Source: Paludibacter sp.
GTDB lineage: Bacteria > Bacteroidota > Bacteroidia > Bacteroidales > Paludibacteraceae
Assembly (NCBI GenBank): GCA_031292575.1
Contig: JARLGX010000011.1
Coordinates: 1-64,000 of the forward strand
DNA length: 64,000 bases
Direction: 5' to 3'
Under the pieces are notes generated by a model. It had not been told where the DNA came from and did no database searches. It was given only the letters and a program-made list of their open reading frames with translations. The number at the start of each line of letters is the position of its first letter. The first letter of the stretch is position 1. A program made the position numbers and the translations under genes. Shown piece after piece: positions 1 to 8,503 of this stretch.

Positions 1-1
1 T

Positions 2-193
2 ACTGAAATAGTCAGATTGAATTTAGTCTCTAACTCTTTGAGGTTGTTTGATGAAAAGTACCCGGATGCAAAATTTTCAATTGAAAAAAAGTTAGAGTTT
101 TTGTTTTTGGCATTTGATAGAATTAACTTTCTTGAGGTATCATTCCCTGAAGAAGACAAAATCCTCGATGAGGAAAGTCTTTCTTTAAATTGA
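2..193 (+). CDS. C-terminal end of a hypothetical protein (5' end outside window)
   Basis: An open frame enters from the left edge and runs 63 codons to a TGA at 191-193, with no stop before it. The peptide is charged and leucine/phenylalanine rich with acidic stretches near its end, and looks helical. I do not recognise the family. It is called because the frame is open to the window edge, its codon use is ordinary for the region, and it ends exactly where the repeat-rich non-coding stretch begins. It could still be a chance frame. Confidence 0.5.
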   Translation, partial: TEIVRLNLVSNSLRLFDEKYPDAKFSIEKKLEFLFLAFDRINFLEVSFPEEDKILDEESLSLN

Positions 194-218
194 AAAGGTA
201 GGTAGAATACCTGCCCAC

Positions 219-233
219 GCAGGTTTAAACCGA
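219..233 (+). repeat. Left arm of a 15-bp inverted repeat
   Basis: The 15-mer GCAGGTTTAAACCGA here is the exact reverse complement of 1113-1127, so the two arms bracket about 880 bp. The core GGTTTAAACC is itself palindromic, which raises the chance of a coincidental match. The match ends one base outside the core on each side. Confidence 0.6.
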
Positions 234-312
234 ATAGGTAAAGCGGTCTTCGTCATTCCGCCACTTTGTTCACAAAAGCATACCCACAAGGGTAAACAAG
301 CAACCTGTAAAA

Positions 313-346
313 AATCTCCACACCTCGCTACGCTTCGGGTAGTATT
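313..346 (+). repeat. Direct repeat, copy 1
   Basis: A 34-bp unit matching 1291-1324 in the same orientation, with differences only in the five-base centre. The unit ends in CTTCGGGTAGTATT. In copy 1 the centre allows a small CTAC...GTAG hairpin around a TTCG-type loop, which copy 2 lacks. Confidence 0.7.
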
Positions 347-1112
347 TTTTCGTCTGCCCTTGTGGGTAACGCTTCCACACTCATTCCTGCGCTCCGGTAG
401 GTGCTCGTCATGGCGTGTTAGCTTGTTTTGTTCACCACGTTCTGTCATTCCTCAGTCATGGTTGCACCTGCCCCCTAAACCCCTTTAAGGTATTCGCATA
501 CGCTCATAATATTTTTAATAGGGGTCAGACACCATTTAGAGTTTTGCTCGCCTGCGGTCGCTCATGCTGTTACAGTTTGTCACATTTTTTGCAGCTCACT
601 TTTCATGTTGGCTAATTGCCGTATTCGCTCAGTCTTTTCGTTCATTTAATTCTCTACACTCCTTCACTCATACCGCAACGCCAACCCCACGCAAGAGCTG
701 TCATTCATTCACTCATTTCGTTCCATTCCGCTACAATCACTTTCAGGGGTCTATGTTTTTTCCCAAGCTATTATCCTTGTGGTTGCAGCATTGTTCCGTT
801 TCACTCCACAAAGCTTCACCACCGCACACATAAACCCCTTATCGTTCTTTTCGCTACAATCCACTACATTCACTCATTTCTTTCAGCCCTTGCCTTTTCC
901 AACGCTAACGTTCGAGCAAAAAAATGCGCCAAACTGGCTGCCGGCAGCACCCAGCCACCGCGCTCTGCGCTTCCTGTGTCTGGGGCATTCGCTCCACTCG
1001 CAGCGGCTCGCACACAACGCACAGGCTTAATACTTCATTCCGTTTCTCTTCATTTCGCTTTTAAGCCTTGCTATCAACGCTAGCTCATGGCTGTTTTTAC
1101 CATATCTTAATA

Positions 1113-1127
1113 TCGGTTTAAACCTGC
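1113..1127 (-). repeat. Right arm of a 15-bp inverted repeat
   Basis: Exact reverse complement of 219-233. It lies just before a cytosine-rich stretch (about 1128-1160) that leads into A+T-rich sequence. Confidence 0.6.
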
Positions 1128-1290
1128 TTCTCCCACGCCAACCCCCGACCACCCACCCCTAATATAAATGCAGTTGATATTTATCAAAATTCAAAATAAA
1201 AGTGATTGACAGTTCGACAAAAAAAATGTTCACAAAGATAACAGCAATAAAATAAGTCAGTAAAGGTCAAGCCCTACGGGTTTTTGCCAC

Positions 1291-1324
1291 AATCTCCACA
1301 CCTCGTTTCACTTCGGGTAGTATT
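1291..1324 (+). repeat. Direct repeat, copy 2
   Basis: Second copy of the 34-bp unit at 313-346. Like copy 1, it is followed by a short segment containing TAACGCTTC, so similarity may continue loosely beyond the unit. Confidence 0.7.
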
Positions 1325-1452
1325 CTGCCAAAAAACCTTGACAGCCTTAACGCTTCATTTCATTTCGCTTTTTATTGCAGTAAGAGGGTGTTTACATTTT
1401 CTTTTTCCCTTTTTGCTTTTTCGCGAAGAATTAGCATTTGCAGGATTTGACC

Positions 1453-1902
1453 ATGTATAATCACCCTTTATTCTATTGGCTTATGTGTACCTTTTATTTG
1501 AAGTCTTTCAATCCAAAAGACGAAATCTCAAAACCACACTTCTTTATCCTAAACAAAGGAAATAACAGCGGAAAACCGCTTTTATCTTCCTGTCCGAATT
1601 GCTTTACAATCCAATTCAACAATAACGATGACAAAGAGCAGGTGTACTGGTTACTTTTCTGTTTATGGCAGTCTAACACATTTTATCAGTATTTGCGTGG
1701 TTCAGTTATTCCCTTTATCGTTCTTCGGGATATAAAATCATGTATTCAGGATGGTTTAGATAAATCGTTTAATAGCCCGGAACAGTTTAAAAAAATGGTT
1801 TCTTCATTTCAGTCCATTAATAAAGTCGAAAACCAGCTCAAACAAAATTTACAGGCAATCCAAAAAGCAAAAAAACTCATTCTTTACAGCTTCATTCGGT
1901 GA
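1453..1902 (+). CDS. Hypothetical protein, 149 aa
   Basis: A soluble, aromatic-rich protein starting MYNHPLFYW. It has a CPNCF pair of cysteines near residue 50 and a lysine/glutamine-rich helical C-terminus. I chose the ATG at 1453 over an in-frame TTG five codons upstream because a purine-rich CAGGA lies about eight bases before it. From memory it resembles small uncharacterised proteins found on Bacteroidota mobile and conjugative elements (possibly the DUF6943 group), but I cannot confirm this. It stands alone between repeat-rich DNA and another small orphan gene, which fits an accessory region. Function unknown. Confidence 0.6.
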   Translation: MYNHPLFYWLMCTFYLKSFNPKDEISKPHFFILNKGNNSGKPLLSSCPNCFTIQFNNNDDKEQVYWLLFCLWQSNTFYQYLRGSVIPFIVLRDIKSCIQDGLDKSFNSPEQFKKMVSSFQSINKVENQLKQNLQAIQKAKKLILYSFIR

Positions 1903-2013
1903 ATAAGTCCACCATATCCCTATCATAAAAGCCATATGAGCGCACCAGTTAAGTATTTGATGCAATACTCCATTTAATCTCAAGAGTTGCTTAAAATTAA
2001 TTTAAATAAGTTA

Positions 2014-2044
2014 TGTGGTTATAAAAAGATAATGCATATCTTTG
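2014..2044 (+). promoter_or_regulatory. Candidate promoter for the gene at 2181
   Basis: TATCTTTG at 2037-2044 matches the Bacteroidota -7 consensus TAnnTTTG. TGTG at 2014-2017, 19 bases upstream, fits a -33 TTTG element with one mismatch. A second TATCTTTG lies at 2076-2083. The implied leader is about 130 bases. Confidence 0.45.
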
Positions 2045-2180
2045 AGGGTTGAAAAAGGTGGGAATGACCTTCAAATATCTTTGAAGAAGTCGCTCAAAGT
2101 GATTCCGAAATAATCACAAATTGATCCCTTTTCGAATTAACCGGTAGTCTTTTTATTAACCAATATAAAATTATACTGTT

Positions 2181-2378
2181 ATGTGTATTAGACAACTTAA
2201 CGATGATGAAAAATCTGATTTTAAAGAAATTATAGATAAAGGATGTTTCGTAACTTTCAATACTGAATACAATGTTTATGTGTTTAGCTGCAATGGGAAA
2301 GTAACTAACTTAGGAGGTGGTACATATGATCCAAGATATTTTATGGATGATGTCACTAAGGAATTAGGTATAGAGTAG
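2181..2378 (+). CDS. Small hypothetical protein, 65 aa
   Basis: A small acidic soluble protein with an N-terminal charged helix (LNDDEKSDFKEIIDK) and a C-terminal part resembling a small beta hairpin (NVYVFSCNGKVTNLGGG). No family is recognised. The case for a real gene is a plausible upstream promoter, non-repetitive composition and a good terminator a few bases after the stop codon. Confidence 0.6.
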   Translation: MCIRQLNDDEKSDFKEIIDKGCFVTFNTEYNVYVFSCNGKVTNLGGGTYDPRYFMDDVTKELGIE

Positions 2379-2390
2379 ATTTAATTAAAC

Positions 2391-2428
2391 GAAAAAAGGG
2401 TGTCCCAACGGAACACCCTTCATTTTTT
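2391..2428. terminator. Bidirectional rho-independent terminator
   Basis: An 8-bp perfect stem (AAGGGTGT at 2396-2403 with ACACCCTT at 2413-2420) has a 9-base loop. A-tracts lie on its left and T-tracts on its right, so it can terminate the plus-strand gene ending at 2378 and the minus-strand gene ending at 2442. Confidence 0.8.
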
Positions 2429-2441
2429 AATCAACCAATTA

Positions 2442-3248
2442 TTAAAAAACGTTTTGAATTTTTAAAGCATTACCGGTACTGAACAGGTAATAATTTGCAC
2501 CTACCTTTTGATAAAACTCAATACCAATCGAATTCAACACAGTTACGTCAGCTGTCAGCGTTGGACTTCCCGGAAGTGTACTTGTCAATGAGATTGCACC
2601 AGGGATAGTTGCATTCAGATCCATGTATTCTGAATATTCAACGTTTGAAATCTCATTTAAAGCTGAATCCAGAGGCTCATAAATGCCCGTAGTAGCGTTA
2701 AAAGCGAAGTCTGAAACCACAGACACTGCATTTATCAAACGGAAATGTGTTGCTCCTGTTGGAGCTTTAATCGCTTCTCACGGCTTGAACTCTAAAACTT
2801 CTACTGTTGCACTATCACGCTCAACACTATTTGTCAAAGTAAATGGAGCATAAAATACACTATCAAAACTGATATTTTTGTTGAAATTCAATCCTTGCAA
2901 GTATTTACTCTGAGTTGATATCAAAATAGCACGATAACCACGAGCTTCAGATAGATCTTCCAGATTAATCTTTTTCATTATTCCGGTTAATCTTCCAGTC
3001 AATTGCGGATCGCTCATTTGCTTCATAAGCATATTCAATCCCACTCGAACAGAGCGTCCTGCATGAGCACAACCTCCAAATTCGTTCATATTCTCACGTG
3101 TACGTTGAAAAGCAGCGTCATTCTTTATCTGCTCACCTGTAGCACCACCTTTTAATCCGGCAAAGTTGCCAGTTAAACCTTTAATTTTAAAATGTCGGAT
3201 ATCACCGATAGTTCCACCGTACTTAATTGCACCTAATTGTCTTGCCAT
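2442..3248 (-). pseudogene. Uncharacterised Bacteroidota protein, frame interrupted by TGA
   Basis: One minus-strand frame of 268 sense codons is interrupted by a single in-frame TGA at 2778-2780. The N-terminal 156 residues start MARQLGAIKYGGTIGD. After the TGA the same frame resumes at once with EAIKAPTGATHFRLINA and continues to a normal stop at 2442. From memory, intact relatives of about this length occur in several copies in Bacteroidota genomes, are continuous through this junction and have no assigned function. The break is therefore a nonsense mutation, a sequencing error, or much less likely a recoded stop. The gene has its own promoter-like sequence and shares a terminator with the plus-strand gene. 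If the stop is real, a 156-residue fragment may still be made. Confidence 0.75.
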
Positions 3249-3282
3249 AAATTTTATGTATTATTTTAATTATGAATATAGA

Positions 3283-3313
3283 CAAAGGTATAAAATTAAC
3301 GGCAATTACACAA
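3283..3313 (-). promoter_or_regulatory. Candidate promoter of the interrupted gene
   Basis: Read on the minus strand, TACCTTTG (3283-3290) matches TAnnTTTG. A CTTG about 19 bases upstream (3310-3313) is a one-mismatch -33 element. It lies about 35 bases before the start codon at 3248. Confidence 0.55.
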
Positions 3314-3378
3314 GTTGAAAAGTAACGCAAATAACTGAATTAGAATGTAGTAGAAGTGATAATATCTTTGAAATGTAG

Positions 3379-3408
3379 TTGGATATATCAGAATATTTTG
3401 TATCTTTG
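3379..3408 (+). promoter_or_regulatory. Candidate promoter of the tRNA-Ser transcript
   Basis: TATCTTTG at 3401-3408 matches the -7 consensus. TTGG at 3379-3382 lies 18 bases upstream as a partial -33 element. The implied leader to the tRNA at 3549 is about 130 bases and contains only a seven-codon frame after an AGGAG (start near 3504). Another TATCTTTG lies at 3363-3370. Confidence 0.5.
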
Positions 3409-3548
3409 CATTGTACAAAGGGAATGCCTTTTGTTAGAACTCAATTTATTAACTACTTCTTGATTTAGCGTTGTAAGTAAAACTGACAGTTAAACCAGCA
3501 GGAGATGAGTAAAAAAGCAAACTTGTAATTATCTTATAAATGAGCACT

Positions 3549-3636
3549 TTAGAGGTGCTCGAGTGGTTGAAGAGGCACGCCTGGAAAGCGTGTGTACCCC
3601 AAAAGGGTACCGAGAGTTCGAATCTCTTCCTCTCCG
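3549..3636 (+). tRNA. tRNA-Ser(GGA), acceptor stem imperfect
   Basis: Class II tRNA fold with a 5-bp anticodon stem CACGC/GCGTG around CTGGAAA (anticodon GGA), a long variable arm GTACCC/GGGTAC typical of tRNA-Ser, a T-arm GAGAG/CTCTT around TTCGAAT, and discriminator G. CCA is not encoded. The 3' acceptor strand CCTCTCC would need GGAGAGG at the 5' end, but the gene reads TTAGAGG, so pairs 1-72 and 2-71 are T/C mismatches. In addition, GAGCAC at 3542-3547 can pair with GTGCTC at 3555-3560, competing with the D-arm. The rest is intact, so this is either a recently damaged tRNA or one with an odd 5' end. Confidence 0.8.
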
Positions 3637-3644
3637 CAAAAACT

Positions 3645-3680
3645 GGTGCAAACAGCAAGTGTTTTATTTACACCTTTTTT
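3645..3680 (+). terminator. Terminator after tRNA-Ser
   Basis: GGTGCAAA (3645-3652) pairs with TTTACACC (3667-3674) with one mismatch and is followed at once by six T residues. Confidence 0.5.
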
Positions 3681-3769
3681 CAATTTAAAATAAGAAGTTG
3701 ATTATTTAATTTTGAGTTGATTTAAGCTCAAAGACCCCATTTATTAAATATACAAAACGAGAAAATCTT

Positions 3770-5320
3770 TCATCTTTTCAATGGAATCCTATCATAATTT
3801 AGCAATCGACTTGCCCAAGGTATGAAAAACTGAAAGTTAGGAGCATCTGTATGTCCGCCATCGTGTTGCCGCCAGGCTAATTCTCCATCCAACAAACCGG
3901 TAAGTACTGGTGGCATTTTTTCGTTCATGTAATCATTAGAAACACCTAGATCTTTTACTCGCAGCAATTTAAAAACCACACCAGCTGCAACTGTGGCCAT
4001 ATAGCTCCCCTTGTGATCTAACCAATTTGCATCACCTTTCCCCGGCACACCATAACTTATAAAAGTAAAGCGAGGGGCGCATAGTGCTATCAGCTCATGC
4101 GAATCAACCGGTAAATCACAGCCTGATTTACTTCCAAAACTGGCTTCAGATGCACCATATTTCAAATAATTGCCTGTCATCCAATGATATTCGCCGGCAC
4201 TGGTAAGGCTTTCAACAGCTTCGCCAAATATGCGACGCTGCAAAGTGGCTCCACCTTTACCAGAAGAGCCAATTAAACCCACAGCAAATCGAGGTTCAAA
4301 TGCAAGTGTAACCAATGCAGCCTTTCCATAACGTGAAACTCCTTCTATTCCAACCTTTTTTGTATCAACTAACGTATCGGTTTCAAGATAATCCAGCGCA
4401 CGAGCCGCACCCCAAGACCATGCTCTTAATGCCCCCCAATCATCGGGTTTACGGGGTTGACCTTTATTTACCAGTCCGATTATACCTCTGGTAAGTCCGG
4501 CACCATCATCAGCCTGAATGCTGTTTGGATCTATTGTTGCATATCCCCAACCGGCTGCCAACAATTGTTCGGTAGGTGATGAATTTCCATCAGGTGCAGG
4601 TGCAAACCAATTAGCACCCGCTAACCTCGTAATAGGTGTATATGCCGGATACTTTTCAAATACTGCCTGCATATCTGGACTGCTTTTAATCATCATTTCT
4701 TTAAATGCAGTATTTATTTTTTCCATATCCTCAGGTGATGGCTGAGCTGGCGATGGCAATGAAGGATAACCAAACATCATTAAAAACGGAACGGATCCTT
4801 TTACGTTGACAGGTAATACCTCTATCATTTTGATGTCAACATTAATCAAAGGGTATTCACTATTATCAACATGTCCAACCAGCTGTTTTGCAATTACAGG
4901 AATACGACCAACAAATTCTCTATCAATCATTTTAACAGTCCAAGTTACTTTAGGCGTTTTTTTTGGCAAACGTCCATACATTTCCCGTTCAAAACTTTCA
5001 ACCAGTTCCGGTCTACGAAGTTTCCACCACATATCCGCTGAAGTTACTTTTTTGCCATTATTTAAGGTGAGAACGTCAGGCAATTGTGGACACGGATTTG
5101 CAAGTGATTCATCATAATTTGCATGATTGGGCACATTTTCGTTACCACTTGGCCCCGGTCTTAAACTTTTTATAACCAATTGTTTCATCATATTGTCATG
5201 GTCTTGCTGTGCCGTAAATATTACTGGCTTTGGATACTTACCACTATCAATTTTTTCATTTTGAGCATAAACTGCTTCTACGAAAATAAACATCAAAAAG
5301 AATATAAATATTTTTTTCAT
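3770..5320 (-). CDS. CE15 glucuronoyl esterase-like protein
   Basis: Predicted 4-O-methyl-glucuronoyl methylesterase, which cuts the ester bond joining glucuronate side chains of xylan to lignin or methanol. The 516-residue protein has a signal peptide (residues 1-19, ending VYAQ). Its alpha/beta hydrolase body carries the CE15 nucleophile motif GVSRYGKAA, with Ser at residue 329, and a candidate catalytic His at about 490 in DGGHTDAPNF. Length is normal for bacterial CE15 proteins. It is the last gene of the minus-strand xylan locus, 164 bases after the GH115 gene, and no strong terminator is visible behind it. Family assignment is firm; activity on true lignin esters is inferred. Confidence 0.88.
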   Translation of the reverse strand: MKKIFIFFLMFIFVEAVYAQNEKIDSGKYPKPVIFTAQQDHDNMMKQLVIKSLRPGPSGNENVPNHANYDESLANPCPQLPDVLTLNNGKKVTSADMWWKLRRPELVESFEREMYGRLPKKTPKVTWTVKMIDREFVGRIPVIAKQLVGHVDNSEYPLINVDIKMIEVLPVNVKGSVPFLMMFGYPSLPSPAQPSPEDMEKINTAFKEMMIKSSPDMQAVFEKYPAYTPITRLAGANWFAPAPDGNSSPTEQLLAAGWGYATIDPNSIQADDGAGLTRGIIGLVNKGQPRKPDDWGALRAWSWGAARALDYLETDTLVDTKKVGIEGVSRYGKAALVTLAFEPRFAVGLIGSSGKGGATLQRRIFGEAVESLTSAGEYHWMTGNYLKYGASEASFGSKSGCDLPVDSHELIALCAPRFTFISYGVPGKGDANWLDHKGSYMATVAAGVVFKLLRVKDLGVSNDYMNEKMPPVLTGLLDGELAWRQHDGGHTDAPNFQFFIPWASRLLNYDRIPLKR

Positions 5321-5484
5321 AACAATTAGATATTAAGCGGTTTATCTCTTTCTGTTATTCTTCTTAGTTATTTGTAAATTTTATATTTCAATACAAATAC
5401 GGCATCAGAATTCTTTAGAATTTTCAAAACCCACGGGAGTATTTTATTCATTATCTATCTCCATATTCATTGGAATAAGTACAA

Positions 5485-8466
5485 CTATTTAAAATGATTA
5501 TAGCTTTCAGGTGGTCCTAAATAACTTGGTTTCAAACCTCCCATATTTACAATAATTTTTTCTAAAACAATTCCCGGATCAATCATCCAAACCTTCAAAG
5601 TATGATATCCTGATTTTGTAATATTGAGGGTTGCTTGGCAATACCGCGCCTGATTTACTACTGTTTTAGCCCAGTTTGAATTAGGACTATCTAATTTGAA
5701 TTTATCAGGAACATTGGTTATGTAATGAGGTGCTTCGTCATCAATCGAAACAGCTAATTTGATATCCCGCCCCGGTATAAAGTTTAAAAGTGGAGAAGTA
5801 ATAAGAATAATTTGAGCACTATCTTTTGAAAATAAGTACATTGGATATTCCAAATGTGGAGCATCCTTACCGGGCGTTGCTGCCGGTGCATTGGCCGGTG
5901 CTGTAGCTCTCATCCCTGATAAAGTAAGGCCATAATCTTCAATTTTAATCCACTTTCTGTTACCTTGTTCGATATTTTTAGAAAAATGTTCAGCCTCGAT
6001 TGAGATAAGACCACCACTTTCAACAAAGCCTTTCAGGTTTTCTCTGCTAACCTCAGTTGGGTTAAACGCACTTACTAAAATTGAAACGTCTTTACCCGCA
6101 CCTACGATTTTAATTATACCTTGTGAGTGGCCTTTAGGCAATTGAGATTCATCCAAATTCACTAAAATCCGTTCGTCTTTATTGCTTATCGTCCCTATAC
6201 TTTCATTAAAAGTAAGCCAGGGAACGTTGGCTGTTATAGTATACTCAAATGACACATTTCCCCTGTTGAAAATTTCGATATAATGTTGTCGACCATCAAA
6301 AGTGTCAAATTCAGGCAATGTTGCTTTATCGGCAGAACCAGGCCAGCTTGATTCAGTCCCCTCTAAACTCACTCCCAATATTGCAGAGTCCGGTACTTGA
6401 ATTTTTGTAAGTTTAATGGCATTCAGATTGTTGACTTTTGGAGGCATCCAACTGGTATAACCAATGTGGGTCTCATCCATAAAATGATTCCATTTTCCTC
6501 CGGCAAACTCCCTATTGTAATAAGCCATTAAGTTTGTATCTGCTTGAAAAAAAGCCTTGGTTTGGATTTCCATATCGTTGGCGCTGGCACGTTTTTGGCT
6601 TGCATACAAGTTGTTTTTTGCTGCAGCTAAATATAATTCATTAACATTAGCACTGGCTTTTGTTGGAAATAATACCATTTCATAAAAAGCATTGCGTTTT
6701 TCTTGAGGCAATTTGTTATAAATAGCTTCCGCTTGAACCGTAATTTTATTAAATTCAGAAACGATGTTCTCGGCTTCATTGTAGTTTACCAAACTATAAG
6801 TTCGGGGTGATAGTGATTCAGGCTTACGCCGTCCATTAAACTTTGTGTATTTTGAAATAATATCTGCAATTTCAGTAGCATAAGTAGAACCAAACTCGCG
6901 GGTAGCCCACAAGCGGGTATATTCATTTATGTTGGCGTTTGTCCATTTATCTGTGTTCCATGCAAGGCTCATAAAATACTCCATGGGTAATTCATATCCT
7001 TTAAAATGTCCGACATTAACAATCCATATTTTATCGGCTCCATATTGTTTGGCAAGTGACATTTGATCCCATATCTTAGCAATCGGATTCGTGTTAATCC
7101 ATTCGTAACTGCGTGGGCCACCATGATAATCAAAATGGTAATAAACACCTGATCCTCCGCTTCGCTTACGCTCATCAGGCGTAGGCAACCTGCGAATATT
7201 TCCCCAGTTATCGTCCGACCATAAAAGAGTTATATTATCAGGAACTCTCATCCCTTCGTTGTAATAGTCCATGATCTCTTTGTACAAACACCACACTTGA
7301 GGAACCTTAGAGAGATTCGGATTCATTTCCTCGCTAATAATTTTTTGTTGTTCGCTTACAATATTTTCAACCATAGCTATATTCGATTTCAAGTCTCCGC
7401 CTATCTCAGAATCGTTTGCTCCCCGAAGCCCCATAGTGATAACACTTTCGTAGTTCTTATTGCGCCGAACGCCTTCTCTCCAGAAATTTTTCAAAGTGTC
7501 CGGATTTTTGTTATAATCCCAGTGACCAAGAGTTTTATAATAACGCCTGTCCCATTCCTGCTGGGAACGTATCATAGGTTCCTGATGCGAGGTACCCATT
7601 ACAATTCCATATTCATCGGCAAGACGTGGGTTTTCAGGATCATCTTCATTAAAGGCATTGCCCCACATGGCAGGCCAAAGATAATTGGCTTTTAATCTAA
7701 GTAATAACTCAAAAATTCGTGTGTAAAACTCATGTCCATAATTTACAACATTGCTACCTACAGGTGGATTTTGGCTGGGTTTGGCAAATCCATATTTTTC
7801 TCGAATCCAATTAGTTAAATCTGGGGCCTCGTCATTTATGAAAATTCCACGGTATTTTATACTTGGATGTTGAGTGTAAATTCCGGGCTTCACGAAAAGT
7901 GCTTCTTTATGCTCGATTGGTACATCGGCCCAAAAATACCATGGAGAAACCCCAATTTGTTCAGACACATCGTAAATACCATAAATAGTTCCACGTTTGT
8001 CACTTCCAACAATTACCAGAGCTTTATCAATGCCCGGAAATGGTTTTTCAATAGTCTGGATGCTAAATGCTTCCCACTTGCCTGCAATATCTTTGATGTC
8101 AAGTTTCTTCTTTTTTACTAATTGATCAATAACCGAATTTTTGCCTAAAGTTCCAATTATTACTACTTCTTTTTGGTGCGGTAATTTATCAAACACAATG
8201 TCCGGTTCGTAGTTTGTTACTTTGCCAATATCGGATTTTAAATCTTTAATGGCTCGGATTACACCGGGATAATCTTTTGAATTAATACACAACGCCGTTG
8301 ATTTTCCAGATGAAGATAATGGAAATAAACCTATGCCGCTGGACGTTGAAATGTAGTTTGGACCTCCAATAGCTGAAACAGTTGCGGGTAGCAATAAAAC
8401 CATTCCCAGATAAATCAGGAAAACAAATTGCTGTTTCAGCAAATTGTTTATTTTAAATTTTAACAT
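5485..8466 (-). CDS. GH115 xylan alpha-1,2-glucuronidase
   Basis: Predicted to remove (4-O-methyl-)D-glucuronic acid from internal as well as terminal xylose residues of polymeric xylan. The 993-residue protein has an N-terminal signal or anchor segment (about residues 15-33). The N-terminal domain precedes the catalytic barrel, which has the family blocks FINDEAPDLTNW, YTRIFELLLRLKANYLWPAMW and GTSHQEPM (about residues 208-300). A C-terminal beta-rich region ends with a GH115-type domain (about residues 830-990). Length is typical. It complements the GH67 enzyme in the same locus, which acts on terminal side chains of oligosaccharides. It lies 38 bases downstream of the GH30 gene and is probably co-transcribed with it. 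Confidence 0.92.
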   Translation of the reverse strand: MLKFKINNLLKQQFVFLIYLGMVLLLPATVSAIGGPNYISTSSGIGLFPLSSSGKSTALCINSKDYPGVIRAIKDLKSDIGKVTNYEPDIVFDKLPHQKEVVIIGTLGKNSVIDQLVKKKKLDIKDIAGKWEAFSIQTIEKPFPGIDKALVIVGSDKRGTIYGIYDVSEQIGVSPWYFWADVPIEHKEALFVKPGIYTQHPSIKYRGIFINDEAPDLTNWIREKYGFAKPSQNPPVGSNVVNYGHEFYTRIFELLLRLKANYLWPAMWGNAFNEDDPENPRLADEYGIVMGTSHQEPMIRSQQEWDRRYYKTLGHWDYNKNPDTLKNFWREGVRRNKNYESVITMGLRGANDSEIGGDLKSNIAMVENIVSEQQKIISEEMNPNLSKVPQVWCLYKEIMDYYNEGMRVPDNITLLWSDDNWGNIRRLPTPDERKRSGGSGVYYHFDYHGGPRSYEWINTNPIAKIWDQMSLAKQYGADKIWIVNVGHFKGYELPMEYFMSLAWNTDKWTNANINEYTRLWATREFGSTYATEIADIISKYTKFNGRRKPESLSPRTYSLVNYNEAENIVSEFNKITVQAEAIYNKLPQEKRNAFYEMVLFPTKASANVNELYLAAAKNNLYASQKRASANDMEIQTKAFFQADTNLMAYYNREFAGGKWNHFMDETHIGYTSWMPPKVNNLNAIKLTKIQVPDSAILGVSLEGTESSWPGSADKATLPEFDTFDGRQHYIEIFNRGNVSFEYTITANVPWLTFNESIGTISNKDERILVNLDESQLPKGHSQGIIKIVGAGKDVSILVSAFNPTEVSRENLKGFVESGGLISIEAEHFSKNIEQGNRKWIKIEDYGLTLSGMRATAPANAPAATPGKDAPHLEYPMYLFSKDSAQIILITSPLLNFIPGRDIKLAVSIDDEAPHYITNVPDKFKLDSPNSNWAKTVVNQARYCQATLNITKSGYHTLKVWMIDPGIVLEKIIVNMGGLKPSYLGPPESYNHFK

Positions 8467-8503
8467 GGCGTAATATTAATACAATTTTGGGGTTTATCTA
8501 CAG

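Larger units (their letters stand above)
194..1452. other. Repeat-rich stretch without credible genes
   Basis: About 1.26 kb whose plus strand is pyrimidine-rich, with many short words of the TTCATT and TTCGCT kind and G+C-rich patches that stand out from the A+T-rich surroundings. Open frames on either strand are short, overlap each other and give low-complexity peptides, so I do not call genes. It contains a 15-bp inverted repeat (219-233 and 1113-1127), a direct repeat (313-346 and 1291-1324), a 12-bp perfect palindrome at 937-948 and a small hairpin at 212-225. It may be a decayed mobile element, a cassette-like non-coding block or a structured RNA; none of these is proven. Confidence 0.55.

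Noticed and set aside
415-1083. Several overlapping plus-strand open frames of 66 to 155 codons.
   Set aside because: They lie in pyrimidine-rich repeated DNA, overlap each other in different frames, and give low-complexity Ser/Phe/His-rich peptides with no ribosome binding site.
194-1452. A complete integron cassette array.
   Set aside because: I could not find properly spaced paired R and L boxes with the GTTRRRY / RYYYAAC core, and no integrase is visible. Kept only as a lead.
2778-2780. TGA as a selenocysteine codon.
   Set aside because: The protein shows no redox motif at the site and I see no SECIS-like hairpin just downstream. A nonsense mutation is simpler.
3449-3658. A 69-codon minus-strand frame.
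   Set aside because: It is antisense to the tRNA-Ser gene and its leader; the peptide is an artefact of the tRNA sequence.
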